DNA from: Massilia sp. YIM B02443
GTDB lineage: Bacteria > Pseudomonadota > Gammaproteobacteria > Burkholderiales > Burkholderiaceae_D
DNA length: 64,000 bases
Direction: 5' to 3'
NCBI RefSeq assembly: GCF_030411955.1
Contig: NZ_JASNRA010000001.1
Location: 1-64,000 of the forward strand
The translations under genes were made by a program, and so were the position numbers. The stretch's first letter is position 1, and every line of letters starts with the position of its first letter. The notes under the pieces were generated by a model, which saw only the letters and a program-made list of their open reading frames with translations, was not told where the DNA came from and searched no databases. Of the stretch, positions 8,592-16,255 are shown one piece after another.

Positions 8592-10391
8592 CTAGTCGTC
8601 GCCGTCCTCTGGCGCGCGCTGCATGGCCACGAAATCGCGCTCGAACATGGCGTGCAATTCCTCGCGCGCACGCCGCGCCATTGACACATATTGGGCCCGA
8701 TTTTTGTAATACGGGTACACCTCGAGCACGCTCTTGAGGTTGTGCTGACGGAACCGCATCGACGCCTGGCGCGCAAAGTACGGCCCGAAGCCCAGCTCTT
8801 CCATCGCGCGCCGGCCCAGCATCAGCGCCGCTTCGAAGGTCTCGCGTTCGATCACCGATACCCCCAGGTCCATCAACTGGTAGTAATGCGTCACGTTGCG
8901 GGCGCGCGCCAGGATGGTCAAATCGGGAAACTCGGCGCGCACGGCGGCTGCCAGCCTGAGGCTGTCTTCGATGCCGTCGATCGCCAGCACCAGCGCCCGC
9001 GCTTCTGCGGCGCCCGCCGCATGCAGCAGGTCGATACGGGTGGCGTCGCCGTAATACACCTCGAAGCCGAAATCGCGCAGCGTGTCGACGTTGTCCGGAT
9101 CGTGGTCGAGCATGGTCAGCGGCACCTGGTTGGCGTGCAGCAGACGCGCCACGATCTGGCCGAAGCGGCCGAAGCCGGCCACGATCACGTGGTCGCGCCG
9201 CGCGTCCACCGTGTCGTCGTCGCGCCGCTTGCCCTGGCGCCAGCGCGGCTCGAGCACGCGGTCGAACAGGATCAGCAGCAGCGGCGTGGCCATCATCGAC
9301 AGCGCCACCACCACCACCAGGATCGAGGCCGTCTGCGGATCGAACACGCGCGCCGCCGCGGCCGCGCCAAAGACCACGAAGGCGAACTCGCCACCTTGCG
9401 ACAGCAGGAAAGCGAACAGCAGTTGCTGGCGGCCGCGCATGCCGAAGGCGCGCGCCAGCAGCCACAGCGCGGCCAGCTTGATCGCCAGGAAGGCCAGTGC
9501 GATCAGCACGATGCGCCACGGCTGGGCCAGGAACACGCCGAAGTCGGCCGACATGCCGACCGCGATGAAGAACAGGCCCAGCAGCAAGCCCTTGAACGGT
9601 TCCAGGTCGGTTTCCAGCGCATGGCGGTATTCGGAATCGGCCAGCAGCACGCCGGCCATGAAGGCGCCCAGCGCCATCGACATGCCGACCCATTGCATCA
9701 GCAGCGAAATCGAGATCACCAGCAACAGGGCGAAGGCGGTGAAGATCTCGCGCATGCCGGTGCGCGCGATGAAGCGCAGCACCGGACGGATCAGGAAGCG
9801 GCCCGCCAGCACCAGGCCGCCGATCACGGCCACCGCCTTGAGCACGCCGCTCCAGCCGGCGTCCGGATGGCTGTCGGCCACGCCCAGCAGCGGCACCAGC
9901 GCGATCATCGGGATCGCGGCGATGTCCTGGAACAGCAGGATCGAGAAGCCGGCCTGGCCGGCCGGCGTGGGGATCAGGTTACGTTCCTGCATCGTGGTCA
10001 GCGCAATGGCCGTGGACGACAGCGACAGCCCGAGCGACGCGATCAGCGCGATCTTCCAGCCGATGCCGCCCAAGAGTGCCGCCGCCATCAGCAGCCCCGT
10101 GACCGCGGCCACCTGGGCCGTGCCCCAGCCGAAGATCGAGCGCCGCAGCGCCCACAGGCGCTTGGGTTCGAGTTCCAGGCCGATCACGAACAGCAGCAGC
10201 ACCACGCCGAATTCGGCGAAGTGCAGGATGGTCTCGACTTCGCGGATCAGGCCCAGGCCCCAGGGGCCGATGGCGATGCCGGCCAGCAGGTAGCCGAGCA
10301 CGGCGCCCAGGCCGAGGCGTTTGGCGACCGGCACCACCAGGACGGCGGCGGTCAGGTAGATCAGGGCGTTGAGCAGCACGTTATGTTCCAC
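8592..10391 (-). CDS. CPA2 monovalent cation:proton antiporter, KefB/KefC type
   Basis: 599 residues: 12-13 membrane helices to about 380, then a cytoplasmic RCK/TrkA-N nucleotide-binding domain starting DHVIVAGFGRFGQ (400-412). Conserved Kef segments include FGVVLLLFVIGLELEPKRLW and HALETDLEPFKGLLLGLFF. Kef proteins release K+ in exchange for H+ during electrophile stress and are held shut by glutathione at the RCK domain. Its ATG lies inside the 3' end of the KefF-like gene (11-bp overlap), the usual Kef arrangement of ancillary protein then channel. Whether it is regulated by glutathione cannot be told from sequence alone. Confidence 0.92.
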   Translation of the reverse strand: MEHNVLLNALIYLTAAVLVVPVAKRLGLGAVLGYLLAGIAIGPWGLGLIREVETILHFAEFGVVLLLFVIGLELEPKRLWALRRSIFGWGTAQVAAVTGLLMAAALLGGIGWKIALIASLGLSLSSTAIALTTMQERNLIPTPAGQAGFSILLFQDIAAIPMIALVPLLGVADSHPDAGWSGVLKAVAVIGGLVLAGRFLIRPVLRFIARTGMREIFTAFALLLVISISLLMQWVGMSMALGAFMAGVLLADSEYRHALETDLEPFKGLLLGLFFIAVGMSADFGVFLAQPWRIVLIALAFLAIKLAALWLLARAFGMRGRQQLLFAFLLSQGGEFAFVVFGAAAAARVFDPQTASILVVVVALSMMATPLLLILFDRVLEPRWRQGKRRDDDTVDARRDHVIVAGFGRFGQIVARLLHANQVPLTMLDHDPDNVDTLRDFGFEVYYGDATRIDLLHAAGAAEARALVLAIDGIEDSLRLAAAVRAEFPDLTILARARNVTHYYQLMDLGVSVIERETFEAALMLGRRAMEELGFGPYFARQASMRFRQHNLKSVLEVYPYYKNRAQYVSMARRAREELHAMFERDFVAMQRAPEDGDD

Positions 10392-10965
10392 GGTGCGCTC
10401 CTGCTTCAGCTCCCGCTCCCGCTTCGGCGTTGTCCATGTATCGGCTCAGCAGCGCACGCAGATCGGCGGCGTGGGCATCCGTCGCCTCGGCCGAGGCGGC
10501 GCCGGCGCCGTAGAACACGTGCGGCGTCAGCCAATGCATGCCGCAGGCGTCGACGGTCTGTTCGAGCGGCGCCAGGTAGGCGGCGAACGGGCGGCCATGC
10601 TTGCCGCCTTCGCGGTAGTCGTCCGGCAGGTCGGCGCAGGCGACCGCGGCCAGCGCATGCTTGCCGTGCAGGCCGCCGGGCTGCCGGCGCGCCCACTCGG
10701 GCTTGAACACGGTGTCGAACCATTCCTTGAGCAGGGCCGGCATCGCATACCAGCCGAGCTGGAAGATGAACACGACCAGCGGCGCCGCCTCGAGCAGCTC
10801 GCGCTCCTGGCGCACGTCGATGTACAGGTCGGGGTAGAGCTGGTAGAGGTCTTGTACCTTGACGCCGGGGAGGGTGGCGACGGCTTCCAGCACGCGGCGG
10901 CTGATGCGGGAACGGTGCAGCGAGGAATCGGCAAACACGACCAGGGCGCGCAGGTCGGAGGGCAT
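10381..10965 (-). CDS. KefF-like NAD(P)H oxidoreductase, Kef ancillary protein
   Basis: 194 residues with the flavodoxin-like fold of the NQO1/KefF/KefG family: ALVVFADSSLHRSRIS (nucleotide-binding loop), FQLGWYAMPALLKEWFD (flavin region) and GGLHGKHALA. KefF and KefG bind the Kef RCK domain and are needed for full efflux activity, and also reduce quinones. AGGAG lies 6-8 bases before the ATG at 10965, better than the upstream ATG at 10989. The last 11 bases overlap the antiporter start, which strongly supports a functional pair. Confidence 0.9.
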   Translation of the reverse strand: MPSDLRALVVFADSSLHRSRISRRVLEAVATLPGVKVQDLYQLYPDLYIDVRQERELLEAAPLVVFIFQLGWYAMPALLKEWFDTVFKPEWARRQPGGLHGKHALAAVACADLPDDYREGGKHGRPFAAYLAPLEQTVDACGMHWLTPHVFYGAGAASAEATDAHAADLRALLSRYMDNAEAGAGAEAGAHRGT

Positions 10966-11054
10966 GGGAACTCCTGGGATGGCAGTCAATACGGAGTAGC
11001 AATTTTACATTGCACTAACGAAATTGAAGCAAGCCCGGCCACCACGCCGGTGGA

Positions 11055-11840
11055 TCAGGAAATGCGGTAGCGGCCTTCCCAGCTGGCGCCTGGGGCCAGG
11101 ACGTCTTGCTGCAGCCGCGCCGGTTCGATGCAGACGAAGCGCTGGTATTCGTCGTCTTCCATGTCCGCCAGCGCCGCCGTGTCGGCCGCGCCCGGGTTCC
11201 AGACCACCGCGTCGGTAAACCCTTGCTGTTCCAGCGTCAGCACGCGCGCCGGCGTGGCCAGCGTGATCGCGCCCTGGATGCCGGCGTAGATCCGGTCCAG
11301 CTTGTCGTCGATGGCCAGCGTGCCCGGCTCGACGCCGTCGATGCGCACGTCGGCCAGGTGCGGCACCAGGTGGTAGGTGTGCAGCGCGGCCGCGAACGGG
11401 AAGGGCGCGGCGCCGTTGTTGTGCACCGTGAACGTCATGCGCAGTTCGTTGGCTTGCACCGTCACGCGCAGCGTCAGCGCGAACTGGTGCGGCCAGGCGG
11501 CGGCATGTGCCGGCGCCAGGTCAGATTCGGACAGCGCGAATTCGGCCCACGCGGCGCCATCGTCGACGCCGTCGGCAATCGCGCGCCAGGTGCTGACGCG
11601 TGCAAAGCCGTGCCGCATGCCGCTGCCCTGTTCGGCGAACTGCGGAAAGATCACCGGCACGCCGCCGCGGATCGCACGGCCGCCGTCGAGCGATGAGCGC
11701 CGGCTCATGAACATGCGCTCGCCACCATCCGCGCCGACCCAGGACACCAGATGCGCGCCATACAGCGTGACCACGGCCACAGCGCCATCAGGCGCCGTGA
11801 TGCGTACGGCGGGCAATTGTCCGAAGGTGATGTGTTCCAT
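11055..11840 (-). CDS. D-hexose-6-phosphate mutarotase (aldose 1-epimerase-like, YeaD family)
   Basis: 261 residues. Interconverts the alpha and beta anomers of hexose 6-phosphates. The family pattern LYGAHLVSWVG, GGVPVIFPQF, RHGFARVSTW (first catalytic His) and HTYHLVPHLADVRIDG is intact, as is the C-terminal WNPGAADTAAL region with the Glu-rich end. The length is normal for the family. It starts two bases after the amiC stop on the same strand, so the two are cotranscribed; the biochemical link to cell wall cleavage is not obvious. Confidence 0.9.
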   Translation of the reverse strand: MEHITFGQLPAVRITAPDGAVAVVTLYGAHLVSWVGADGGERMFMSRRSSLDGGRAIRGGVPVIFPQFAEQGSGMRHGFARVSTWRAIADGVDDGAAWAEFALSESDLAPAHAAAWPHQFALTLRVTVQANELRMTFTVHNNGAAPFPFAAALHTYHLVPHLADVRIDGVEPGTLAIDDKLDRIYAGIQGAITLATPARVLTLEQQGFTDAVVWNPGAADTAALADMEDDEYQRFVCIEPARLQQDVLAPGASWEGRYRIS

Positions 11841-11842
11841 GT

Positions 11843-13321
11843 TCAGGTCTGGCGGCTCTTGGCCATCGGCGGATTATCGGAGAAGTAGCGGCGGATGCCC
11901 TTGGTGATCGCTTCGGCCAATTGATCCTGGTAGCCGTCGTCGTTGAGCTTGGCTTCTTCCTGCGGATTCGAGATGAAGGCGGTCTCGACCAGGATGGACG
12001 GGATGTCCGGGGCTTTCAGCACGGCAAAGCCGGCCTGTTCGACCGAGGCCTTGTGCAGGCGGTTGATGCCGCCGATCTCGCCCAGCACGGCCTTGCCGAG
12101 CTTCAGGCTGTCGTTGATCTGGGCCGTGGTCGACAGGTCGAACAGCACGCTGGCCAGGTGCTTGTCGGTGCTGCTGCCGAACTGGGCGCCGCCGATCAGG
12201 TCGGCCCGGTTCTGGTCGTTGGCCAGCCAGCGCGCCGCGCTCGAGCTGGCGCCTTTTTCCGACAGCACGAACACCGACGAGCCGCGCGCGTCGGGCTTGA
12301 TCCAGGCATCGGCGTGGATCGAGACGAACAGGTCGGCCTGGACCTTGCGCGCCTTTTCCACGCGCTTGCCCAGCGGCACGAAAAAGTCGCCGTCGCGGGT
12401 CAGCATCACGCGCGTGTTCGGCATCTGCTCCAACTTGGCCTTGAGGCGCTTGGCCACCGCCAGCACGATGTCCTTCTCGCGGCTGCCGCGCGCGCCGATC
12501 GCGCCCGGGTCTTCGCCGCCGTGGCCCGGATCGAGCGCGATGGTGACCATGCGCGCCACTTTCTGGGTCGGCACGGTCGGCTTGCCACGCGCCGGCGGCG
12601 GCTGGATCGGCTGCGCCGGCGGCGTGCCCTGCAAGCCGGACATGGCCGATTCGAGTTTGGCGATCGCGTCCGGCGCGGCGTTCGGCCGGGTCGGCGGCGC
12701 CACCGGCGGCGGGGTAGGGATCTGCACCGGGGGCGTGCCGGCCACCGGGTCGCCCAGCGTGGTCGTGCTTTCGGCCACGGCAGTGGTGGAACCAGGGCTC
12801 CAGTCGCCTTTTTCGATCATGGCCGCGATCGGATCGACTTCCTTGATCGGGTACAGGTCGAAGATCAGGCGGTGCTGGTAGCCGGCCACCGGGGCCAGCG
12901 TGAACACCTGCGGCTTGACTTCTTCCTTCAGGTCGAACACCAGGCGCACCACGTTCGGGCGGTTCTGGCCGACCCGCACCTGCTTGATGTACGGGTCGTT
13001 CGGCTCGACCTTGGCGACCAGGCTTTTCAGCGTATTGCTCAGGCCCAGCCCCTCGATATCGACCACCAGGCGCGGCGGATCGGGAATCAGGAAGTGTTCG
13101 GTCTTGAGGTCGGTGTCGTTTTCCAGCGTGACGCGTGTGTAGTCGTCGGCGGGCCACACCCGGACCCCGAGGATCTGGTTGGCGAACGCCGGCAGCGGCG
13201 CGACAACCGACAGCAGCAGCGTGCCGCCGGCTTTGAGCAGGACGCGGCGGCGCGACGAACCTGGCTTGTTGGCGGGGACGGCGGGATTCAGAGCGGCGGG
13301 AAGACGAGACGGTCGAGGCAT
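11843..13321 (-). CDS. amiC: N-acetylmuramoyl-L-alanine amidase AmiC, Tat-exported
   Basis: 492 residues. Cleaves the stem peptide from muramic acid during daughter-cell separation, in the periplasm. The N-terminus has a twin-arginine signal (SSRRRVLLKAGGTLLLS, residues about 22-38), followed by an AMIN septum-targeting domain (about 50-150), a Pro-rich linker (about 185-255) and a zinc Amidase_3 domain from ALDPGHGGEDPG (about 263). Ligands and catalytic residues are visible as His in DPGHGG, Glu in SREKDI, His in SIHAD and Glu in LVETAFISN. An inhibitory helix insert (SSAARWLAND-QNRADL) suggests EnvC/NlpD-type activation. It overlaps tsaE by 34 bases. Confidence 0.95.
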   Translation of the reverse strand: MPRPSRLPAALNPAVPANKPGSSRRRVLLKAGGTLLLSVVAPLPAFANQILGVRVWPADDYTRVTLENDTDLKTEHFLIPDPPRLVVDIEGLGLSNTLKSLVAKVEPNDPYIKQVRVGQNRPNVVRLVFDLKEEVKPQVFTLAPVAGYQHRLIFDLYPIKEVDPIAAMIEKGDWSPGSTTAVAESTTTLGDPVAGTPPVQIPTPPPVAPPTRPNAAPDAIAKLESAMSGLQGTPPAQPIQPPPARGKPTVPTQKVARMVTIALDPGHGGEDPGAIGARGSREKDIVLAVAKRLKAKLEQMPNTRVMLTRDGDFFVPLGKRVEKARKVQADLFVSIHADAWIKPDARGSSVFVLSEKGASSSAARWLANDQNRADLIGGAQFGSSTDKHLASVLFDLSTTAQINDSLKLGKAVLGEIGGINRLHKASVEQAGFAVLKAPDIPSILVETAFISNPQEEAKLNDDGYQDQLAEAITKGIRRYFSDNPPMAKSRQT

Positions 13322-13794
13322 AGCAGGCCCAATTCGGACAACGCCTGCAATTCTACCTCACGGCCGGGTCCGCTAACGTTGAGCAGGACGTGCACGTCGG
13401 GCGGCGGCAACACCGGATCGCCTTTTTCCGGCCACTCGACGATACAGACGTTGCGGCCGTCGAAGTCTTCGCGAAAGCCTGCATCCAGGAATTCTTCCGG
13501 GCTCGACATGCGGTAGAGGTCGTAATGGATGATGTTCAGTGGCTTGCCATCAAGCATCACCTTGTACGGCTCGGAAAGCGTATAGGTCGGGCTTTTCACC
13601 GTGCCGACGTGGCCTGCGGCATGGATCAGCGCGCGGGTGAGCGCGGTCTTGCCGGCGCCGAGGTCGCCGTGCAGGTAGATCACCAGCCCCGGCTGCAGGG
13701 CGCGGGCCAGCGCGGCGCCGAGGGCGGCCGTGGCAGACTCGTCCGCAAGATAGTGCCGACGATGTGGCTTGGATTCGGCTTTGATTGGCTGCAT
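13288..13794 (-). CDS. tsaE: tRNA threonylcarbamoyladenosine biosynthesis ATPase TsaE
   Basis: 168 residues from the ATG at 13794 (an ATG at 13824 gives 178). It is the ATPase that drives turnover of the TsaB-TsaD complex making t6A37 in ANN-decoding tRNAs. Walker A GDLGAGKT (about 43-50), SPTYTLSEPY switch region and HYDLYRMSSPEEFLDAGF Walker B-like region are all present. It is the first gene of the tsaE-amiC-mutarotase run and divergent from queG. tsaD, its partner, is at 28068. Confidence 0.95.
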   Translation of the reverse strand: MQPIKAESKPHRRHYLADESATAALGAALARALQPGLVIYLHGDLGAGKTALTRALIHAAGHVGTVKSPTYTLSEPYKVMLDGKPLNIIHYDLYRMSSPEEFLDAGFREDFDGRNVCIVEWPEKGDPVLPPPDVHVLLNVSGPGREVELQALSELGLLCLDRLVFPPL

Positions 13795-13848
13795 CGAATA
13801 AAATAACGGGTTGTGCGGCGTCATGCGCCGCGATGTTGTCTTCTTTCC

Positions 13849-14946
13849 ATGTCCACTTCCCCAGATCTTATTGCCGAACTACCCGAGCTGGCGCGCGCCA
13901 TCAAGGCCTGGGGCCTCGAGCTCGGCTTTGCCGACGTGCGCATCGCCGACGTCGACCTGGCGCACCTGGAAGCCGGCCTGCAAGCCTGGCTCGACGCGGG
14001 GTGTCATGGCGAGATGGATTATATGGCAAGCCACGGCATGAAGCGTGCGCGCCCGGCGGAGCTGGTGCCGGGCACGGTGCGCGCGATCGTGGCGCGCATG
14101 GATTACCTGCCGCATAGCCGCGCCGATGACTGGCGCGCGCAGGAACGCCGGCGCCACGAGGATCCCGACGCCGCCGTGGTCTCGGTCTATGCCCGCGGCC
14201 GCGACTACCACAAGGTGCTGCGCAACCGCCTGCAGTCGCTGGCCGAACGCATCCAGGGCGCGATCGGCCCCTTCGGCTACCGCGCCTTCACCGATTCGGC
14301 GCCGGTGATGGAGTTGCCGCTGGCCGAAAAGGCCGGCCTCGGCTGGCGCGGCAAGCACACGCTGCTGCTGTCGCGTTCGGCCGGCTCGACCTTTTTCATC
14401 GGCGAGATCCTGGTCGATATTCCCTTGCCGGTCGACCCGCCCACCGGCCGCCATTGCGGCGGGTGCAGCGCCTGCATCGACGCCTGCCCGACCGGCGCCA
14501 TCCTCGGCCCCGGCCGGCTGGATGCGCGGCGCTGTATTTCTTACCTGACGATCGAACTGAAGGGCAGCATCCCGGAAGAATTCAGGCCGCTGATCGGCAA
14601 CCGCATCTACGGCTGCGACGATTGCCAGGTGGTTTGTCCGTGGAACAAGTTCGCGCAACGGGCGCAGATTGCCGACTTCGACGAGCGCAACGGCCTGGGC
14701 GAGGGCGACCTGGTCACCCTGTTCGGCTGGGAAGAGGAAGAATTCAACCGCCGCATGGAAGGCAGCCCGATCCGCCGGATCGGCCACGAGCGCTGGCTGC
14801 GCAACCTGGCGGTGGGACTGGGCAATGCGGCTGTCGCCAAACGCGGCGACGAGCACATCTTGGCGGCCTTGCGGGCCCGGAGTGCGCACCCGTCGGAACT
14901 GGTGCGCGAACACGTGGCCTGGGCGCTGGCCCGCCACGTGCAGTGA
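13849..14946 (+). CDS. queG: epoxyqueuosine reductase QueG
   Basis: 365 residues. A cobalamin and 4Fe-4S enzyme that reduces epoxyqueuosine to queuosine at position 34 of GUN-decoding tRNAs. Two ferredoxin-like clusters are visible: CGGCSACIDACPTG (C-x2-C-x2-C-x3-C-P) and CDDCQVVCPWNK. The N-terminal domain (GMKRARPAELVPG, TDSAPVMELPLAEKAGLGWRGK) binds cobalamin, and HEAT-like repeats close the C-terminus. The ATG at 13849 begins MSTSPDL; upstream residues are not family-like. It is divergent from tsaE with only 54 bases between starts, so both promoters overlap. Confidence 0.96.
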   Translation: MSTSPDLIAELPELARAIKAWGLELGFADVRIADVDLAHLEAGLQAWLDAGCHGEMDYMASHGMKRARPAELVPGTVRAIVARMDYLPHSRADDWRAQERRRHEDPDAAVVSVYARGRDYHKVLRNRLQSLAERIQGAIGPFGYRAFTDSAPVMELPLAEKAGLGWRGKHTLLLSRSAGSTFFIGEILVDIPLPVDPPTGRHCGGCSACIDACPTGAILGPGRLDARRCISYLTIELKGSIPEEFRPLIGNRIYGCDDCQVVCPWNKFAQRAQIADFDERNGLGEGDLVTLFGWEEEEFNRRMEGSPIRRIGHERWLRNLAVGLGNAAVAKRGDEHILAALRARSAHPSELVREHVAWALARHVQ

Positions 14947-14962
14947 ACAAACTACGTGCGCA

Positions 14963-15343
14963 TCACAGTTCGATGCGCTTCAGGCGCAGCGCCGACCAGT
15001 CGCCGTCGATCGAGATCATCGCCACGCCGGTGATGCCGTTTTCCTTGGCGTAAGCGTTGATCGAATCGCGGTTGATGTCGGTCGCCTTGGAGGCGGTCTG
15101 CTTCAGGTAAGCGATCCACAGCGACCCTTTCTCGCCCAGTTTTTCCTTGGCCACCGGCAGGTATTGCTCGAGATCCTTGCGATGCATGCAGAACATCAGG
15201 ATCGCGTCGAACGGGCCGTCGCCGTCCTTCACCAGCTCGGCCGGCATCTGGGCCGCGACATTCGGATTGGCTTGCCCGTTCAGGATCAGCATCGACTTCG
15301 CTGTCCTCAAAAACATCTTGTCTGCAACTGTCTTTTCGTTCAT
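14963..15343 (-). CDS. conserved protein of unknown function (DUF3052-like)
   Basis: 126 residues, soluble, with no signal or membrane segment. The layout (early NGQANPNVAAQMP, middle FDAILMFCMHRKDLEQYLP, then GSLWIAYLKQ and a C-terminal DWSALRLKR) recalls small DUF3052-type proteins, in which a tryptophan-containing strand is followed by a short basic end; I am not sure of the family. It is convergent with queG (16-base gap) and stands alone on its strand. An AT-rich stretch (TAAAATAAATTT on the minus strand near 15400) may be part of its promoter. Confidence 0.7.
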   Translation of the reverse strand: MNEKTVADKMFLRTAKSMLILNGQANPNVAAQMPAELVKDGDGPFDAILMFCMHRKDLEQYLPVAKEKLGEKGSLWIAYLKQTASKATDINRDSINAYAKENGITGVAMISIDGDWSALRLKRIEL

Positions 15344-15565
15344 CGGAGTTCCTAAAAGAGAGTGCGCAGCGCGGCGCGTGGCCGCGGCGCGTTCAAATTT
15401 ATTTTACAAGGCTTCCCCGGATCGGCAGGGCACGTTGGCGCGCGGCATCATGGAACGGCAATGACGCGGCGCGTCCGTGCGCCGGGGCGGAATATGTGGA
15501 ACAGGTAAGGATGGGCTGCCGGATCGCAAGAGCATGCGCCGGCGAAAAGGCAGAGCGATCGGGCG

Positions 15566-16147
15566 TTATTTGAGCAGCCCGGCCAGTTCGACCGCCGTCT
15601 TGACCTGCATCTTGTCGAAGATATGCGCCCGATGCACCTCGACCGTGCGCATGCTGATACCGAGCTTGTCGGCCACGACCTTGTTCATCATGCCGGCCAG
15701 GATCAGGTCCAGCACTTCGCGCTCGCGCGCCGACAGCGTGGCCAGGCGCGCCTGCACGCCGGCCGAGGCGGCCGCCTTGCGCGACGCCGCCAGCGCTTCT
15801 TCGACCCGGTCCATCAAGACATTGTCGTTGAACGGTTTCTCGAAGAAATCGAACGCGCCGCGCTTGAGCGAATCGACCGCCATCGGCACGTCGCCGTGGC
15901 CGGTCAGGAAGATCACGGGCAGGCCCGGCAGCAGGCCGCGCTGGACCAGGCCATCGAACACGGCGATGCCGTTCATGCCCGGCATGCGCACGTCGAGCAG
16001 CACGCAGTCGCCGTTTTCGTCGGGCGTGCCGACCGCATCCAGGAATTCCTGGCCGCCGGCATAGCCGCGCGCAGCCAGGCCGCGCGATTGCGCCAGCCAG
16101 GCGAGCGAATCCCGAATGACGTCTTCGTCGTCGACGATGTGCAGCAT
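15566..16147 (-). CDS. FixJ/DctR-type response regulator
   Basis: 193 residues: receiver domain 1-120 with acidic pocket (VDDED), phospho-acceptor Asp in VLLDVRMPGMNG (about 53), and Lys in FEKPF; LuxR-type helix-turn-helix 135-193 with LSAREREVLDLILAGMMNKVVADKLGISMRTVEVHR. GGAG lies 6 bases before the ATG. It follows the sensor kinase gene after 108 bases on the same strand. Given the divergent TRAP binding protein, it most likely controls transporter genes for organic acids, as DctR does. Confidence 0.93.
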   Translation of the reverse strand: MLHIVDDEDVIRDSLAWLAQSRGLAARGYAGGQEFLDAVGTPDENGDCVLLDVRMPGMNGIAVFDGLVQRGLLPGLPVIFLTGHGDVPMAVDSLKRGAFDFFEKPFNDNVLMDRVEEALAASRKAAASAGVQARLATLSAREREVLDLILAGMMNKVVADKLGISMRTVEVHRAHIFDKMQVKTAVELAGLLK

Positions 16148-16255
16148 GCGTGTCTCCGTAGGGAGCGGGATGGGCAAGGTGCGCGCTCCCGCTTCGTTGT
16201 TGCTGGTGGTGATGAACGGCGCGTTCCGGATACGAAACGCGCCAGAGGACGGATT

